This document shows, piece by piece, positions 49,501-61,974 of a DNA stretch of 64,000 bases. Positions within the stretch are counted from its first letter, which is position 1; each line of letters opens with the position of its first letter. The notes beneath the pieces were generated by a model. The model was not told where the DNA came from, searched no databases, and saw nothing but the letters and a program-made list of their open reading frames with translations. The translations under genes and the position numbers were made by a program. The DNA is taken from assembly GCA_030549495.1 (NCBI GenBank), contig JAUIRK010000370.1, positions 471,024 through 535,023 on the forward strand, given 5' to 3'. This DNA is from Nectonema munidae (taxonomy: Eukaryota; Nematomorpha; Nectonematoida; Nectonematidae).

Positions 49501-52500
49501 TCAAAAAGGGAGCACTCAAACATAGGCAGGCACAAACAGGGAGGACTTAAACACAGGCTGGCACAAACAGGGAACACTTAAACACATGGAAGCTCAAACA
49601 GGGAGCACTTAAACAGATTCAGGCACAAAAAGGGAGCACTTTAATACAGGAAGCACCAACAAAGGGCACTCAAACACAGGAAGGCACAAACAGGAAGCAC
49701 ATACAGGCAAAAACAGGGAGCACTCAAACACAGGCAGGAACAAACGACGAGCACTCAATCAACAGGAAGCACCCAAACACGGGCAGGCACAAACAAGGAG
49801 CACTTAAACAATAAGCAAGCAGAAACAGGGAGCACTTAAAAACTTGCAGGCTCAAAAATAGGGAGAACTCAACATACGCAAGCACAAACAATGTGGAATT
49901 AAACACAGGCAGGCACAAACAGCGAGCACTTAGACACAGGCAGGCGCAAACAGGTAACACTCAAACGCAGGCAGTTACAAACAGAGAGCACTCAAACACA
50001 GGCATTAACAAACAACGAGCACTAAATCAACAGGAAGCATCCAAACACAGTCAGGCACAAACAACGAGGGCAAGGAGAGAAGGGAGCACTTAAACACAGG
50101 CAGGCACTCAAACACAGGCAGGCACAAACAGGGTGGACTTAACCACATGCAAGCACTTAAACAGATTTAGGCACAAAAAGGGAACACTTAAACACAGGCA
50201 AGTACCAACAGAGGGCACTCAAACACACATAGGCAAAATAGGGAGCACTCAAACACAGGCAGGAACAAACAACGAGCACTCTATCAACAGGGAGCACCCA
50301 AACACAGGCAGGCACAAACAAGGAACACTTAAACACAGGTAGGACTTAAACAATAGTCAAGCAGAAACAAGGAGCACTTAAACATAGGCAGGCACTCAAA
50401 CAGGGAGAACCCAACACACGCAGGCACAAATAGGGTTGACTTAAACACAGGCAGGCACAAACAGGGAGCACTTAAACAGAGACAGGCACAAAAAGGGAGC
50501 ACTTAAACAGAGACAGGCACAAAAAGGGAGCACTTAAACAGAGACAGGCACAAAAAGGGAGCACTTTAACACAGGCAAACACAAGCAAGCATAAACAGGA
50601 GGCACTCAAACATGGGGCACTATAACACAGGCAGACACAAACAAGGAGCACTCAAACACAAGCAGGCTCAAAAAGAGAGCACTCAAACACAGCGAGCACC
50701 CGACACTGGCAGGCACAAACAGGGTGGACTTAACCACATGCAAGCACTTAAACAGATTTAGGCACAAAAAGGGAACACTTAAACATAGGCAAGTACCAAC
50801 AGAGGGCACTCAAACACATACAGGCAAAATAGGGAGCACTCAAACACAGGCAGGAACAACAACGAGCACTCTATCAACAGGGAGCACGCAAACACAGACA
50901 GGCACAAACAAGGAGCCTTTAAACACAGGTAGGACATAAACAATAGTCAAGCAAAAACAAGGAGCACTTAAACAGAGGCAGGCACTCAAACAGGGGAACC
51001 CAACACACGCAGGCACAAATAGGGTTGACTTAAACAAATTCAGGCACAAACAGGGAGCACTTAAACAGAGACAGGCACAAACAGGAAGCACTCAAACACA
51101 GGCAGGCACAAACAGGGAGGATTTAAACACAGGCAGGCACAAACAGGGAAAACTTAAACACATGCAAGCACAAACAGGTAGCACTTAAACAGATTCAGGC
51201 AGAAAAAGGGAGCACTTTAAAACATGTAAACACCTACAGGGGCCACACAAACACAGGAACGCACAAACAAGGAGGACACAAATACAGGCAGTCACAAACA
51301 GAAGGCACTCAAACAGAGGCAGGCACAAATATGGGGCACTCAAGCACGGACAGACATAAACAGGGAGCACTCAAACAACAGGAGGCACTCAAACAGAGGC
51401 AGGCACAAACATGGGGCACTATAACACAGGCAGTCACAAACAATGAGCACTCAAACACAGGAAGGCTCAAACAGGGAGCACTCAAACACAGGCAGGCACA
51501 AACAGGGTTGACTTAAACACAGGCAGGCGCAAAAAGGGAGCACTTTAACACAGGCAAGCACCAACAGGGGGCATTCAAAAACAAGCAGGCATAAACAGGA
51601 GGCACTCAAACATGGGGCACTATAACACAGGCAGACACAAACAAGGAGCACCCAAACACAGGCAGGCTCAAAAAGGGAGCACTCAATCACAGGTAGTCAC
51701 TAACAGGGAGGACTTAAACACACGCTGGCACAAACAGGGAACACTTAAACACATGCAAGCTCAAACCCGGAGCACGTAAACAGATTCAGGCACAAAAAGG
51801 GAGCACTTTAACACAGGCAAGCACCAACAGAGGGCACTCAAACACAGGAAGGCACAAACAGGAAGCACATACAAGCAAAAACAGGGAGCACTCAAACACA
51901 GGCAGGAACAAACGACGAGCACTCAATCAACAGGAAGCACCCAAACACGGTCAGGCAGAAACAAGGAGCACTTAAACAATAAGCAAGCAGAAACAGGGAG
52001 CACTTAAAGACAGGCAGGCTCTCAAATAGGGAGAACCCAACATACGCAAGCACAAACAAGGTGGAATTAAACACAGACAGGCACAAAAAGCGAGCACTTA
52101 GACACAGGCAGGCGCAAACAGTTAACACTCAAACGCAGGCAGTTACAAACAGAGAGCACTCAAAAACAGGCATTAACAAACAACGAGCACAAAATCAAAA
52201 AGGAGCGTCCAAACACAGTCAGACACAAACAACGAGGGCAAGGAGAGAAGGGAGCACTTAAACACAGGCAGGTAGGCACAAACAGGGTGGACTTAACCAC
52301 ATGCAAGCACTTAAACAGATTTAGGCACAAAAAGGGAACACTTAAACACAGGCAAGTACCAACAGAGGGCACTCAAACACATAGGCAAAATAGGGAGCAC
52401 TCAAACACAGGCAGGAACAAACAACGAGCACTCTATCCACAGGGAGCACCCAAACACACACAGGCACAAACAAGGAGCACTTAAACACAGGTAGGACTCA

Positions 52501-54426
52501 AGGAGTACTTAAACATAGGCAGGCACTCAAACAGGGAGAACCCAACACACGCAGGCACAAATAGGGTTGAGTGAAACACAGGCAGGCACAAACAGGGAGC
52601 ACTTAAACAGAGACAGGCACAAAAAGGGACCACTTAATCAGAGACAGGCACAAAAAGGGAGCACTTTAACACAAGCAGGCATAAATAGGAGGCACTCAAA
52701 CATGAGGCACTATAACAGGCAGACACAAACAACGAGCACTCAAACACAGGCAAGCTCAAAAAGGAAGCACTCAAACATAGGCAGGCACAAACAGGGAGGA
52801 CTTAAACACAGGCTGGCACAAACAGGGAACACTTAAACACATGCAAGCTCAAACACGGAGCACTTAAACAGATTCAGCACAAAAAGGGAGCACTTTAACA
52901 CAGGCTAGCACCAACAGAAGGCACTCAAACACAGGAAGCACATACAGGCAAAAACAGGGAGCACTCAAACAAAGGCAGGAACAAACGACGAGCACTCAAT
53001 CAACAAGGAGCACCCAAACACGGTCAGGCACAAACAAGTGGCACTTAAACACAGGTAGGACTTAAACAATAACCAAGAAGAAACAGGGACCACTTAAACA
53101 CAGGCAGGCAATCAAATAGGGAGAACTCAACATACGCAAGCACGAACAAGGTGGAATTAAACACAGGCAGGCACAAACAGCGAGCACTTAGACATAGGCA
53201 GGCGCAAACAGGTAACACTCAAACGCAGGCAGTTACAAACAGAGAGCACTCAAACACATGCATTAACAAATAACGAGCACTAAATCAACAGGCAGCATCC
53301 AAACACAGTCAGACACAAACAACGAGGGCAAGGAGAAAAGGGAGCACTTAAACACAGGCAGGCACTCAAACACAGGGAGCACCCGACACAGGAAGGCACA
53401 AACAGGGTGGACTTAACCACATGCAAGCACTTAAACATATTTAAGCACAAAAAGAGAACACTTAAACACAGGCAAGTACCAACAGAGGGCACTCAAACAC
53501 ACACAGGCAAAATAGGGAGCACTCAAACAAAGGTAGGAACAAACAACGAGCACTGTATCAACAGGGAGCACCCAAACACAGGCAGGCACAAACAAGGAGC
53601 ACTTAAACACATGTAGGACTTAAACAATAGTCAAGCAGAAACAAGGAGCACTTAAACACAGGCAGGCACTCAAACAGGGAGAACCCAACACACGCAGGCA
53701 CAAACAGGGTTGACTTAAACACAGGCAGGCACAAACAGGGAGCACTTAGACAGAGACAGGCACAAAAAGAGAGCACTTTAACACAGGCAAACACCAACAG
53801 GGGGCATTCAAACACAAGCAGGCATAAACAGGAGGCACTCAAACATGGGGCACTATAATACAAGCAGACAAACAAGGAGCACTCAAACACAGGCAGGCTC
53901 AAAAAGGGAGCACTCAAATACAGGGAGGACTTAAACACAGGCTGGCACAAACAGGGAACACATATAAGCTCAAACAGGGAGCACTTAAACAGATTCAGGC
54001 ACAAAAAGGGAGCACTTTAACACAGGAAGCACCAACAAAGGGCACTCAAACAAAGGAAGGCACAAACAGGAAGCACATACAGGCAAAAACAGGGAGCACT
54101 CAAACACAAGCAGGAACAAACGACAAGCACTCAATCAACAGGAAACACCCAAACACGGTCAGGCACAAACAAGGAGCACTTAAACAATAAGCAAGCAGAA
54201 ACATGGAGCACTTAAACACAGGCAGACTCTCAAATAGAGAGAACCCAACATATGCAAGCACAAACAAGAAGGAATTAAACACAGGCAGGCACAAACAGCA
54301 AGCACTTAGACAAAGGCTGGCGCAAATAGGTAACACTCAAACGCAGGCAGTTACAAACAGAGAGCACTCAAACACAGGCATTAACAAACAACGAGCACTC
54401 AATCAACAGGGAGCATCCAAACACAG
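46583..54426. repeat. Array segment between islands E and F
   Basis: Monomers only. The first 400 bp after island E parallel the right flanks of the other islands (for example ACATTGAGGCACCAAC). About 51180-51770 is related to the left edge of the array. Higher-order repeats here are less alike than in the 27-39 kb region. Confidence 0.65.
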
Positions 54427-57400
54427 TTAGACACAAACAACGAAGGCAAGGAGAAACAGGGAGCACTTAAACACAGGCAGACACTCAAAAAGGGAGAACC
54501 CAACACACGCAGGCACAAACAGGGTTGACTTAAACACTGGCAGGCACAAACCGAGAGCACTTAAACAGAGAAAGGCACAAGAAGGGAGCACTTTAACACA
54601 GCCAAACACCAACAGGGGGCATTCAAACACAAACAGGCATAAACAAAAGGGACTCAAACATTGGGGCACTACAACACCGGCAGACACAAACAAGGAGCAC
54701 TCAAACACAGGCAGGCTCAAAAAGGGAGCACTCAAACACAGGAAGGCACAAACAGGGAGGACTTATACACAGGGTAGCACAAACAGGGAAGACTCTAACA
54801 GATGCAATCTGAAACAGGGAGCAATTAAACAGATTCAGGTACAAAAAGAGAGCACTTTAACACAGGCAAGCACAAACAGAGGGCACTCAAACACAGGAAG
54901 GCACAAACAGGAAGCACATACAGGCAAAAACAGAGAGCACTCAAACACAGGCAGGAACAAATGACGAGCACTCAATCAACAGGAAGCACCCTAACACGAT
55001 CAGACACAAACAAGGAGCACTAAAACGCAGGTATGACTTAAACAATAAGCAAGCAGAAAACCCAACACACGCAGGCACAAACAGGGTTGACTTAAACACA
55101 GGCAGGCACAAACAGAGAGCACTTAAACAGAGAAAGGCACAAGAAGGGAGCACTTTAACACAGGCAAACACCAACATGGGGCATTCAAACACAAGCAGGC
55201 ATAAACAAGAGGCACTCAAACATTGGGGCACTATAACACCGGCAGACACAAACAAGGAGCACTCAAACACAGGCAGCCTCAAAAAGGGAGCACTCAGACA
55301 CAGGCAGGTACAAACAGGGAGGACTTAAACACAGGCTGGCACAAACAGGGAACACTTAAACAGATGCAATCTGAAACAGGGAGCACTTAAACAGATTCAG
55401 GCACAAAAAGGGAGCACTTTAACACAGGCAAGCACTAACAGAGGTCACTCAAACACAGGAAGGCACAAACAGGAAGCACATACAGGCAAAAACAGGGAGC
55501 ACTCAAACACAGGCAGGAACAAATGACGAGCACTCACTCAACAGGGATCACGCAAACACTGTTAGGCACAAACAAGGAGCACTTAAACACAGATAGGACT
55601 TAAACAATAAGCCAGCAGAAACAGGGAGCACTTAAACACAGGCAAGCTCAAACAGGGAGAACCCAACATACGCAAGCACAATCAAGGTAGAATTAAACAC
55701 AGGCAGGCACAAACAGGTAGCACTTAAACAGAGACAGGCACAAAAAAGGAACACTTTAACACACGTAAGCACCAACAGGGGGCATTCAAACACAGGAAGG
55801 CAAAAACAGGAGTCACTCAAACATGGGGCACTATAACACAGACAAACCCAAACAAGTAGCACTCAAACACAGGTAGGCTCAAACAGGGAGCATACATAGG
55901 GAAAACTTAAACACAGGGAGGCACAAACAAGGGAAACTTAAACACATGAAAGCACAAACAGGGAGCACTTAAATAGATTCAGGCACAAAAAGGGAGCACT
56001 TAACACAGGCAAGCACCAACAGAGGGCACTCAAACACAGGAAGGCACAAACAGGGAACACCCAAACACAGGAAGGCATAAACAAGTAGCACTTAACCACA
56101 GGTAGGACTTAAATAATAGGCAAGTAGAAACAGGGAGCACTTAAACAGAGGCAGGCACAGTCAGAGAGGGGGCAGTGAAAAATAGGGAATTTAAAAGGGG
56201 TGGATAGCCCTTACATGGGGGAGAACAAAAGAAAAAAACGTAATTTCAAGGGGGTTAAAAAGTCTTTCAATTATCTATAGCCACTAAATGCCAGTTCAAA
56301 CCTTATAGTTTGAACCCAAAAGTGGAATTGGTGAGGTTTCAATCACCGAAACCTGTCTTTCACACAGTGTATTCTATGTGATAATGATAAAATACAAGAG
56401 AACTTACAATTTCTAGTAATATATATTTTAATTCATATTTTGAATAAAGAGCATTGTTAAAAACAAAAGAGAATGAAATATGCTTTTTAATTTTAAAGAA
56501 ATTAAAAATTTTACTAAATATTTTTGAAAAATTGAAATATATTTTAAATATTTTATTCGCATGGACATTATTGACATCGAGTTAACAAAAATAAAGGACA
56601 AATTTTCACTTTTCAAAACTCAAGGCTTTACTTTTGCAACTTATTTTATACCTACCCTTCTCGATAAATTTCTTGAGAAAAAAAGAAAGAAAGAAAGAAA
56701 GAGAAAGATCCTTCTCAAGATTTAATTAATCCTGAGTGTGCTCAACTACTGAATACTACTGTAATTTTTTATTCTAAATTGTACATTTTTTCCAATAAAT
56801 TCTTTCTTTCTTTCAAGAAAGATAATTAGTTTGTTTGTTACTATTTTAAGCTTATATATATATTTTTTTTTAATAAAACAGGGTTCTTGTTTTTATTTTT
56901 TTAGTAATTAATATTCTGATTTCTATAAAAGATAAAGATTATAGATAATTTTTAAATATGTAAGGTGTTAATAATAGTCTATTTTCTTTAAACTAAGTTA
57001 TTTAGTTAAAATTTTTTTCTTAATTGTATTATTTTAAAATTTTAATTATTAAGTTTTAAAAGATTTCATTAGATTTGTACAAATTTATTTTTAATTTAAA
57101 TAAACACATACTTTTGATTAAGATTTTATATAGTTAACGATAAATTATTGTCATATTTTATTTTATATTGTCCACTAATTTGTATGATAATCTAATTTGC
57201 TAATTCATTTATTATGTAAATTATCATATCTTTGCGTGTAAAATTAATCTTTATATCTACTAATGATCCTTCTGTGGGATATCAATAATTATTAGGTGTA
57301 CCAATAATGTTTACAGTGGTAACAATTTACGGGAGGTACCCATCATCTTTTCAGTACGAATAATCTTTGAATAAACATGCAGGCACAAACAGGGGACATC

Positions 57401-58950
57401 TAAACACATTCAGTAACAAATGGAGCAATTAAACAGATTCAGTCACAAAAAGGTTGCACTTTAACACAAACAAGCACCAACAGGGGGCACTTAAACAACA
57501 CAGGCAGGCATAAACAGGCAGCACTTAAACAACATTGAGGCACCAACAGGGAGCACTTAAACAGATTCAGGCACAAAAAGGGAGCACTTTAACACAGGCA
57601 AACACAAGCTGAAGGCACAATCAGGAAGCACTCAAGCATATACAGGCAAAAACAGGGAGCACTCATACACAGGCAGGAACGACGAGAACTCAATCAACAG
57701 GGAGCATCCGAACAAGGAGCACTTAAACACATGTAGGACTTAAACTTTAGTCAAGCAGAAACAGGGTTGACTTAAACACAGGCAGGCACTCAAACAGTGA
57801 GAACCCAACGCACGCAGGTACAAACAGGGTTGAATTAAACACAGGCAGGCACAAACAGGGAGCACTTAAACAGAGACAGGCACAAAAAGGGAGCACTTTA
57901 ACACAGGCAAACACCAACATGGGGCATTCAAACACAAGCAGGCATAAACAGGAGGCACTCAAACATAGGGCACTATAACACAGGCAGACACAAACAAGGA
58001 GCACTCAAACACAAGCAGGCTCAAAAAGAGAGCACTCAAACACAGCGAGCACCCGACACTGGCAGGCACAAACAGGGTGGACTTAACCACATGCAAGCAC
58101 TTAAACAGATTTAGGCACAAAAAGGGAACACTTAAACACAGGCAAGTACCAACAGAGGGCACTCAAACACACACAGGCAAAATAGGGAGCACTCAAACAC
58201 AGGCAGGAACAAGCAACGAGCACTCTATCAACAGGGAGCACGCAAACACAGGCAGGCACAAACAAGGAGCCTTTAAACACAGGTAGGACTTAAACAATAG
58301 TCAAGCAAAAACAAGGAGCACTTAAACAGAGGCAGGCACTCAAACAGAGGAACCCAACACACGCAGGCATAAACAGGGTTGACTTAAACACAGGCAGGCA
58401 CAAACAGGGAGCACTTAAACAGAGACAGGCACAAAAAGAGAGCACTTTAACACAGGCAAACACCAACAGGGGGCATTCAAACACAAACAGGCATAAACAG
58501 GAGTCACTCAAACATGGGGCACTATAGGAAGACAAACAAGCAGCACTCAAACAAAGGCAGGCCCAAAAAGGGAGCACTCAAACACACGGAGAACTTAAAC
58601 ACAGGCTGGCACAAACAGGGAACACATACAAGCTCAAACAGGGAGCACTTAAACAGATTCAGGCACAAAAACGGAGCACTTTAATACAGGAACACCAACA
58701 AAGGGCACTCAAACACAGGAAGGCACAAACAGGAAGCACATACAGGCAAAAACAGGGAGCATTCAAACACAGACAGGAACAAAAGACGAGCACTCAATTA
58801 ACAGGAAGCACCCAAACACGGTCAGGCACAAACAAGGAGCACTTAAACAATAAGCAAGCAGAAACAGGGAGCACTTAAAAACTTGGCACCCAAATACAGG
58901 CAGGCACAAACAAGGAACACTTAAACAAAGGTAGGACTTAAACAATTGTC
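54427..58950. repeat. Mega-unit containing island F
   Basis: Matches 34516-39000 at an offset of 19911 bp (19905 after the island, then 19879). The stretch from about 58290 to 59600 also matches 16726-18050 at an offset of 41564 bp. Segments 28791-29132, 35030-35371 and 54941-55282 read identically. Confidence 0.75.
56167..57375. repeat. AT-rich island F (~1.209 kb)
   Basis: Near-identical to islands A and C, with a short deletion in the ATCTATCTACTT segment (near 57108) and small homopolymer changes. Confidence 0.9.
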
Positions 58951-61900
58951 AAGCAGAAACAAGGAGCACTTAAACATAGGCAGGCACTCAAACAGGGAGA
59001 ACCAAACACACGCAGGCACAAATAGGTTTGAGTGAAACACAGGCAGGCACAAACAGGGAGCACTTAAACAGAGACCGGCACAAAAAGGGAGCACTTAAAC
59101 AGAGACAGGCACAAAAAGGGAGCACTTAAACAGAGACAGGCACAAAAAGGGAGCACTTAAACAGAGACAGGCACAAAAAGGGAGCACTTTAACACAGGCA
59201 AACACAAGCAAGCATAAACAGGAGGCACTCAAACATGAGGCACTATAACACAGGCAGACACAAACAAGGAGCACTCAAACACAGGCAAGCTCAAAAAGGG
59301 AGCACTCAAACACATGCAGGCACAAACAGGGAGGACTTAAACACAGGCTGACACAAACAGGGAACACTTAAACACATGCAAGCTCAAACAGGGAGCACTT
59401 AAACAGATTCAGCACAAAAAGGGAGCACTTAAACAGATTCAGCACAAAAAGGGAGCACTTTAACACAGGCTAGCACCAACAGAGGGCACTCAAACACAGG
59501 AAGCACATACAGGCAAAAACAGGGAGCACTCAAACAAAGGCAGAAACAAACGACGAGCACTAAATCAACAGGGAGTACCAAAACACGGTCAGGCACAAAC
59601 AAGGGGCACTTAAACACAGGTAGGACTTAAACAATAAGCAAGAAGAAACAGGGACCACTTAAACACAGGTAGGCAATCAAATAGGGAGAACCCAACCCTA
59701 ACGCAAGCACAAACAAAGTGCAATTAAACACAGGCAGACACAAACATCGAGCACTTAGACATAGGCAGGCGCAAACAGGTAACACTGAAACGCAGGCAGT
59801 TACAAACAGAGAGCACTCAAACACAGGCATTAACAAATAACGAGCACTAAATCAACAGGCAGCATCCAAACACAGTCAGACACAAACAACGAGGGCAAGG
59901 AGAAAAGGGAGCACTTAAACACAGGCAGGCACTCAAACAGAGGGAGCACCCGATACAGGCAGGCATAAATAGGGTGGACTTAACAACATGCAAGCACATA
60001 AACAGATTTAAGCACAAAAAGGGAACACTTAAACACAGGCAAGTACCAACAGAGGGCACTCAAACACACACAGGCAAAATAGGGAGCACTCAAACACAGG
60101 CAAAATAAGGAGCACTCAAACACAGGCAAGAACAAGCAACGAGCACTCTATCAACAGGTAGCACTCAAACACAGGCAGGCACAAACAAAGAGCACTTAAA
60201 CACAGGTAGGACTTAAACAATAGTCAAGCAGAAACAAGGAACACTTAAACACAGGCGGGCACTCAAACAGGAAGAACCCAACACACGCAGGCACAAACAG
60301 GGTTGACTTAAACACAAACAGGGAGCACTTAAACAGAGACAGGCACAAAAAGGGAGCACTTTAACACAGGCAAACACCAAAAAGGGGGCATTCAAACACA
60401 AGCAGGCATAAACAGGAGGCACTCAAACATAGGGCACTATAACACAGGCAGACACAAACAAGGAGCACTCAAACACAAGCAGGCTCAAAAAGAGAGCACT
60501 CAAACACAGCGAGCACCCGACACTGGCAGGCACAAACAGGGTGGACTTAACCACATGCAAGCACTTAAACAGATTTAGGCACAAAAAGGGAACACTTAAA
60601 CACAGGCAAGTACCAACAGAGGGCACTCAAACACACACAGTCAAAATAGGGAGCCCTCAAACACAGGCAGGAACATCAACGAGCACTCTATCAACAGGGA
60701 GCACGCAAACACAGGCAGGCACAAACAAGGAGCCTTTAAACACAGGTAGGACTTAAACAATAGTCAAGCAAAAACAAGGAGCACTTAAACAGAGGCAGGC
60801 ATTCAAACAGGGGAACCCAACACACGCAGGCATAAACAGGGTTGACTTAAACACAGGCAGGCACAAACAGGGAGCACTTAAACAGAGACAGGCACAAAAA
60901 GAGAGCACTTTAACACAGGCAAACACCAACAGGGGGCATTCAAACACAAACAGGCATAAACAGGAGTCACTCAAACATGGGGCACTATAGGAAGACAAAC
61001 AAGCAGCACTCAAACAAAGGCAGGCCCAAAAAGGGAGCACTCAAACACACGGAGAACTTAAACACAGGCTGGCACAAACAGGGAACACATACAAGCACAA
61101 ACAGGGAGCACTTAAACAGATTCAGTCACAAAAAGGGAGAACTTTAATACAGGAAGCACCAACAAAGGGCACTCAAACACAGGAAGGCACAAACAGGAAG
61201 CACATACAGGCAAAAACAGAGAGCACTCAAACACAGGCATTAACAAACAATGAACACTAAATCAACAGGGAGCATCCAAACACAGTCAGGCACAAACAAC
61301 GAGGGCAAGGAGAGAAGGGAGCAGTTAAACACAGGCAGGCACTCAAACACAGGCAGGCACAAACAGGGTGGACTTAACCAAATGCTAGCACTTAAACAGA
61401 TTTAGGCACAAAAAGGGAACACTTAAACACAGGCAAGTACCAACAGAGGGCACTCAACACATAGGCAAAATAGGGAGCACTCAAACACAGGCAGGAACAA
61501 ACAACGAGCACTCTATCAACAGGGAGCACCCAAATACAGGAAGGCACAAACAATGAACACTTAAACAAAGGTAGGACTTAAACAATTGTCAAGCAGAAAC
61601 AAGGAGCACTTAAACATAGGCAGGCACTCAAACAGGGAGAACCAAACACACGCAGACACAAATAGGTTTGAGTGAAACACAGGCAGGCACAAACAGGGAG
61701 CACTTAAACAGAGACCGGCACAAAAAGGGAGCACTTAAACAGAGACAAGCACAAAAAGGGAGCACTTAAACAGAGACAGGCACAAAAAGGGAGCACTTAA
61801 ACAGAGACAGGCACAAAAAGGGAGCACTTTAACACAGGCAAACACAAGCAAGCATAAACAGGAGGCACTCAAACATGAGGCACTATAACACAGGCAGACA

Positions 61901-61974
61901 CAAACAAGGAGCACTCAAACACAGGCAAGCTCAAAAAGGGAGCACTCAAACACATGCAGGCACAAACAGGGAGG
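58951..61974. repeat. Array segment between island F block and terminal alpha copy
   Basis: It continues the match to 17390-19600 with offsets of 41564-42133 bp, the jumps marking gains of one higher-order repeat (60060-60640 repeats the 58000-58160 type). A 5-base insertion (CCCTA) near 59695 breaks an otherwise conserved monomer. Confidence 0.65.
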
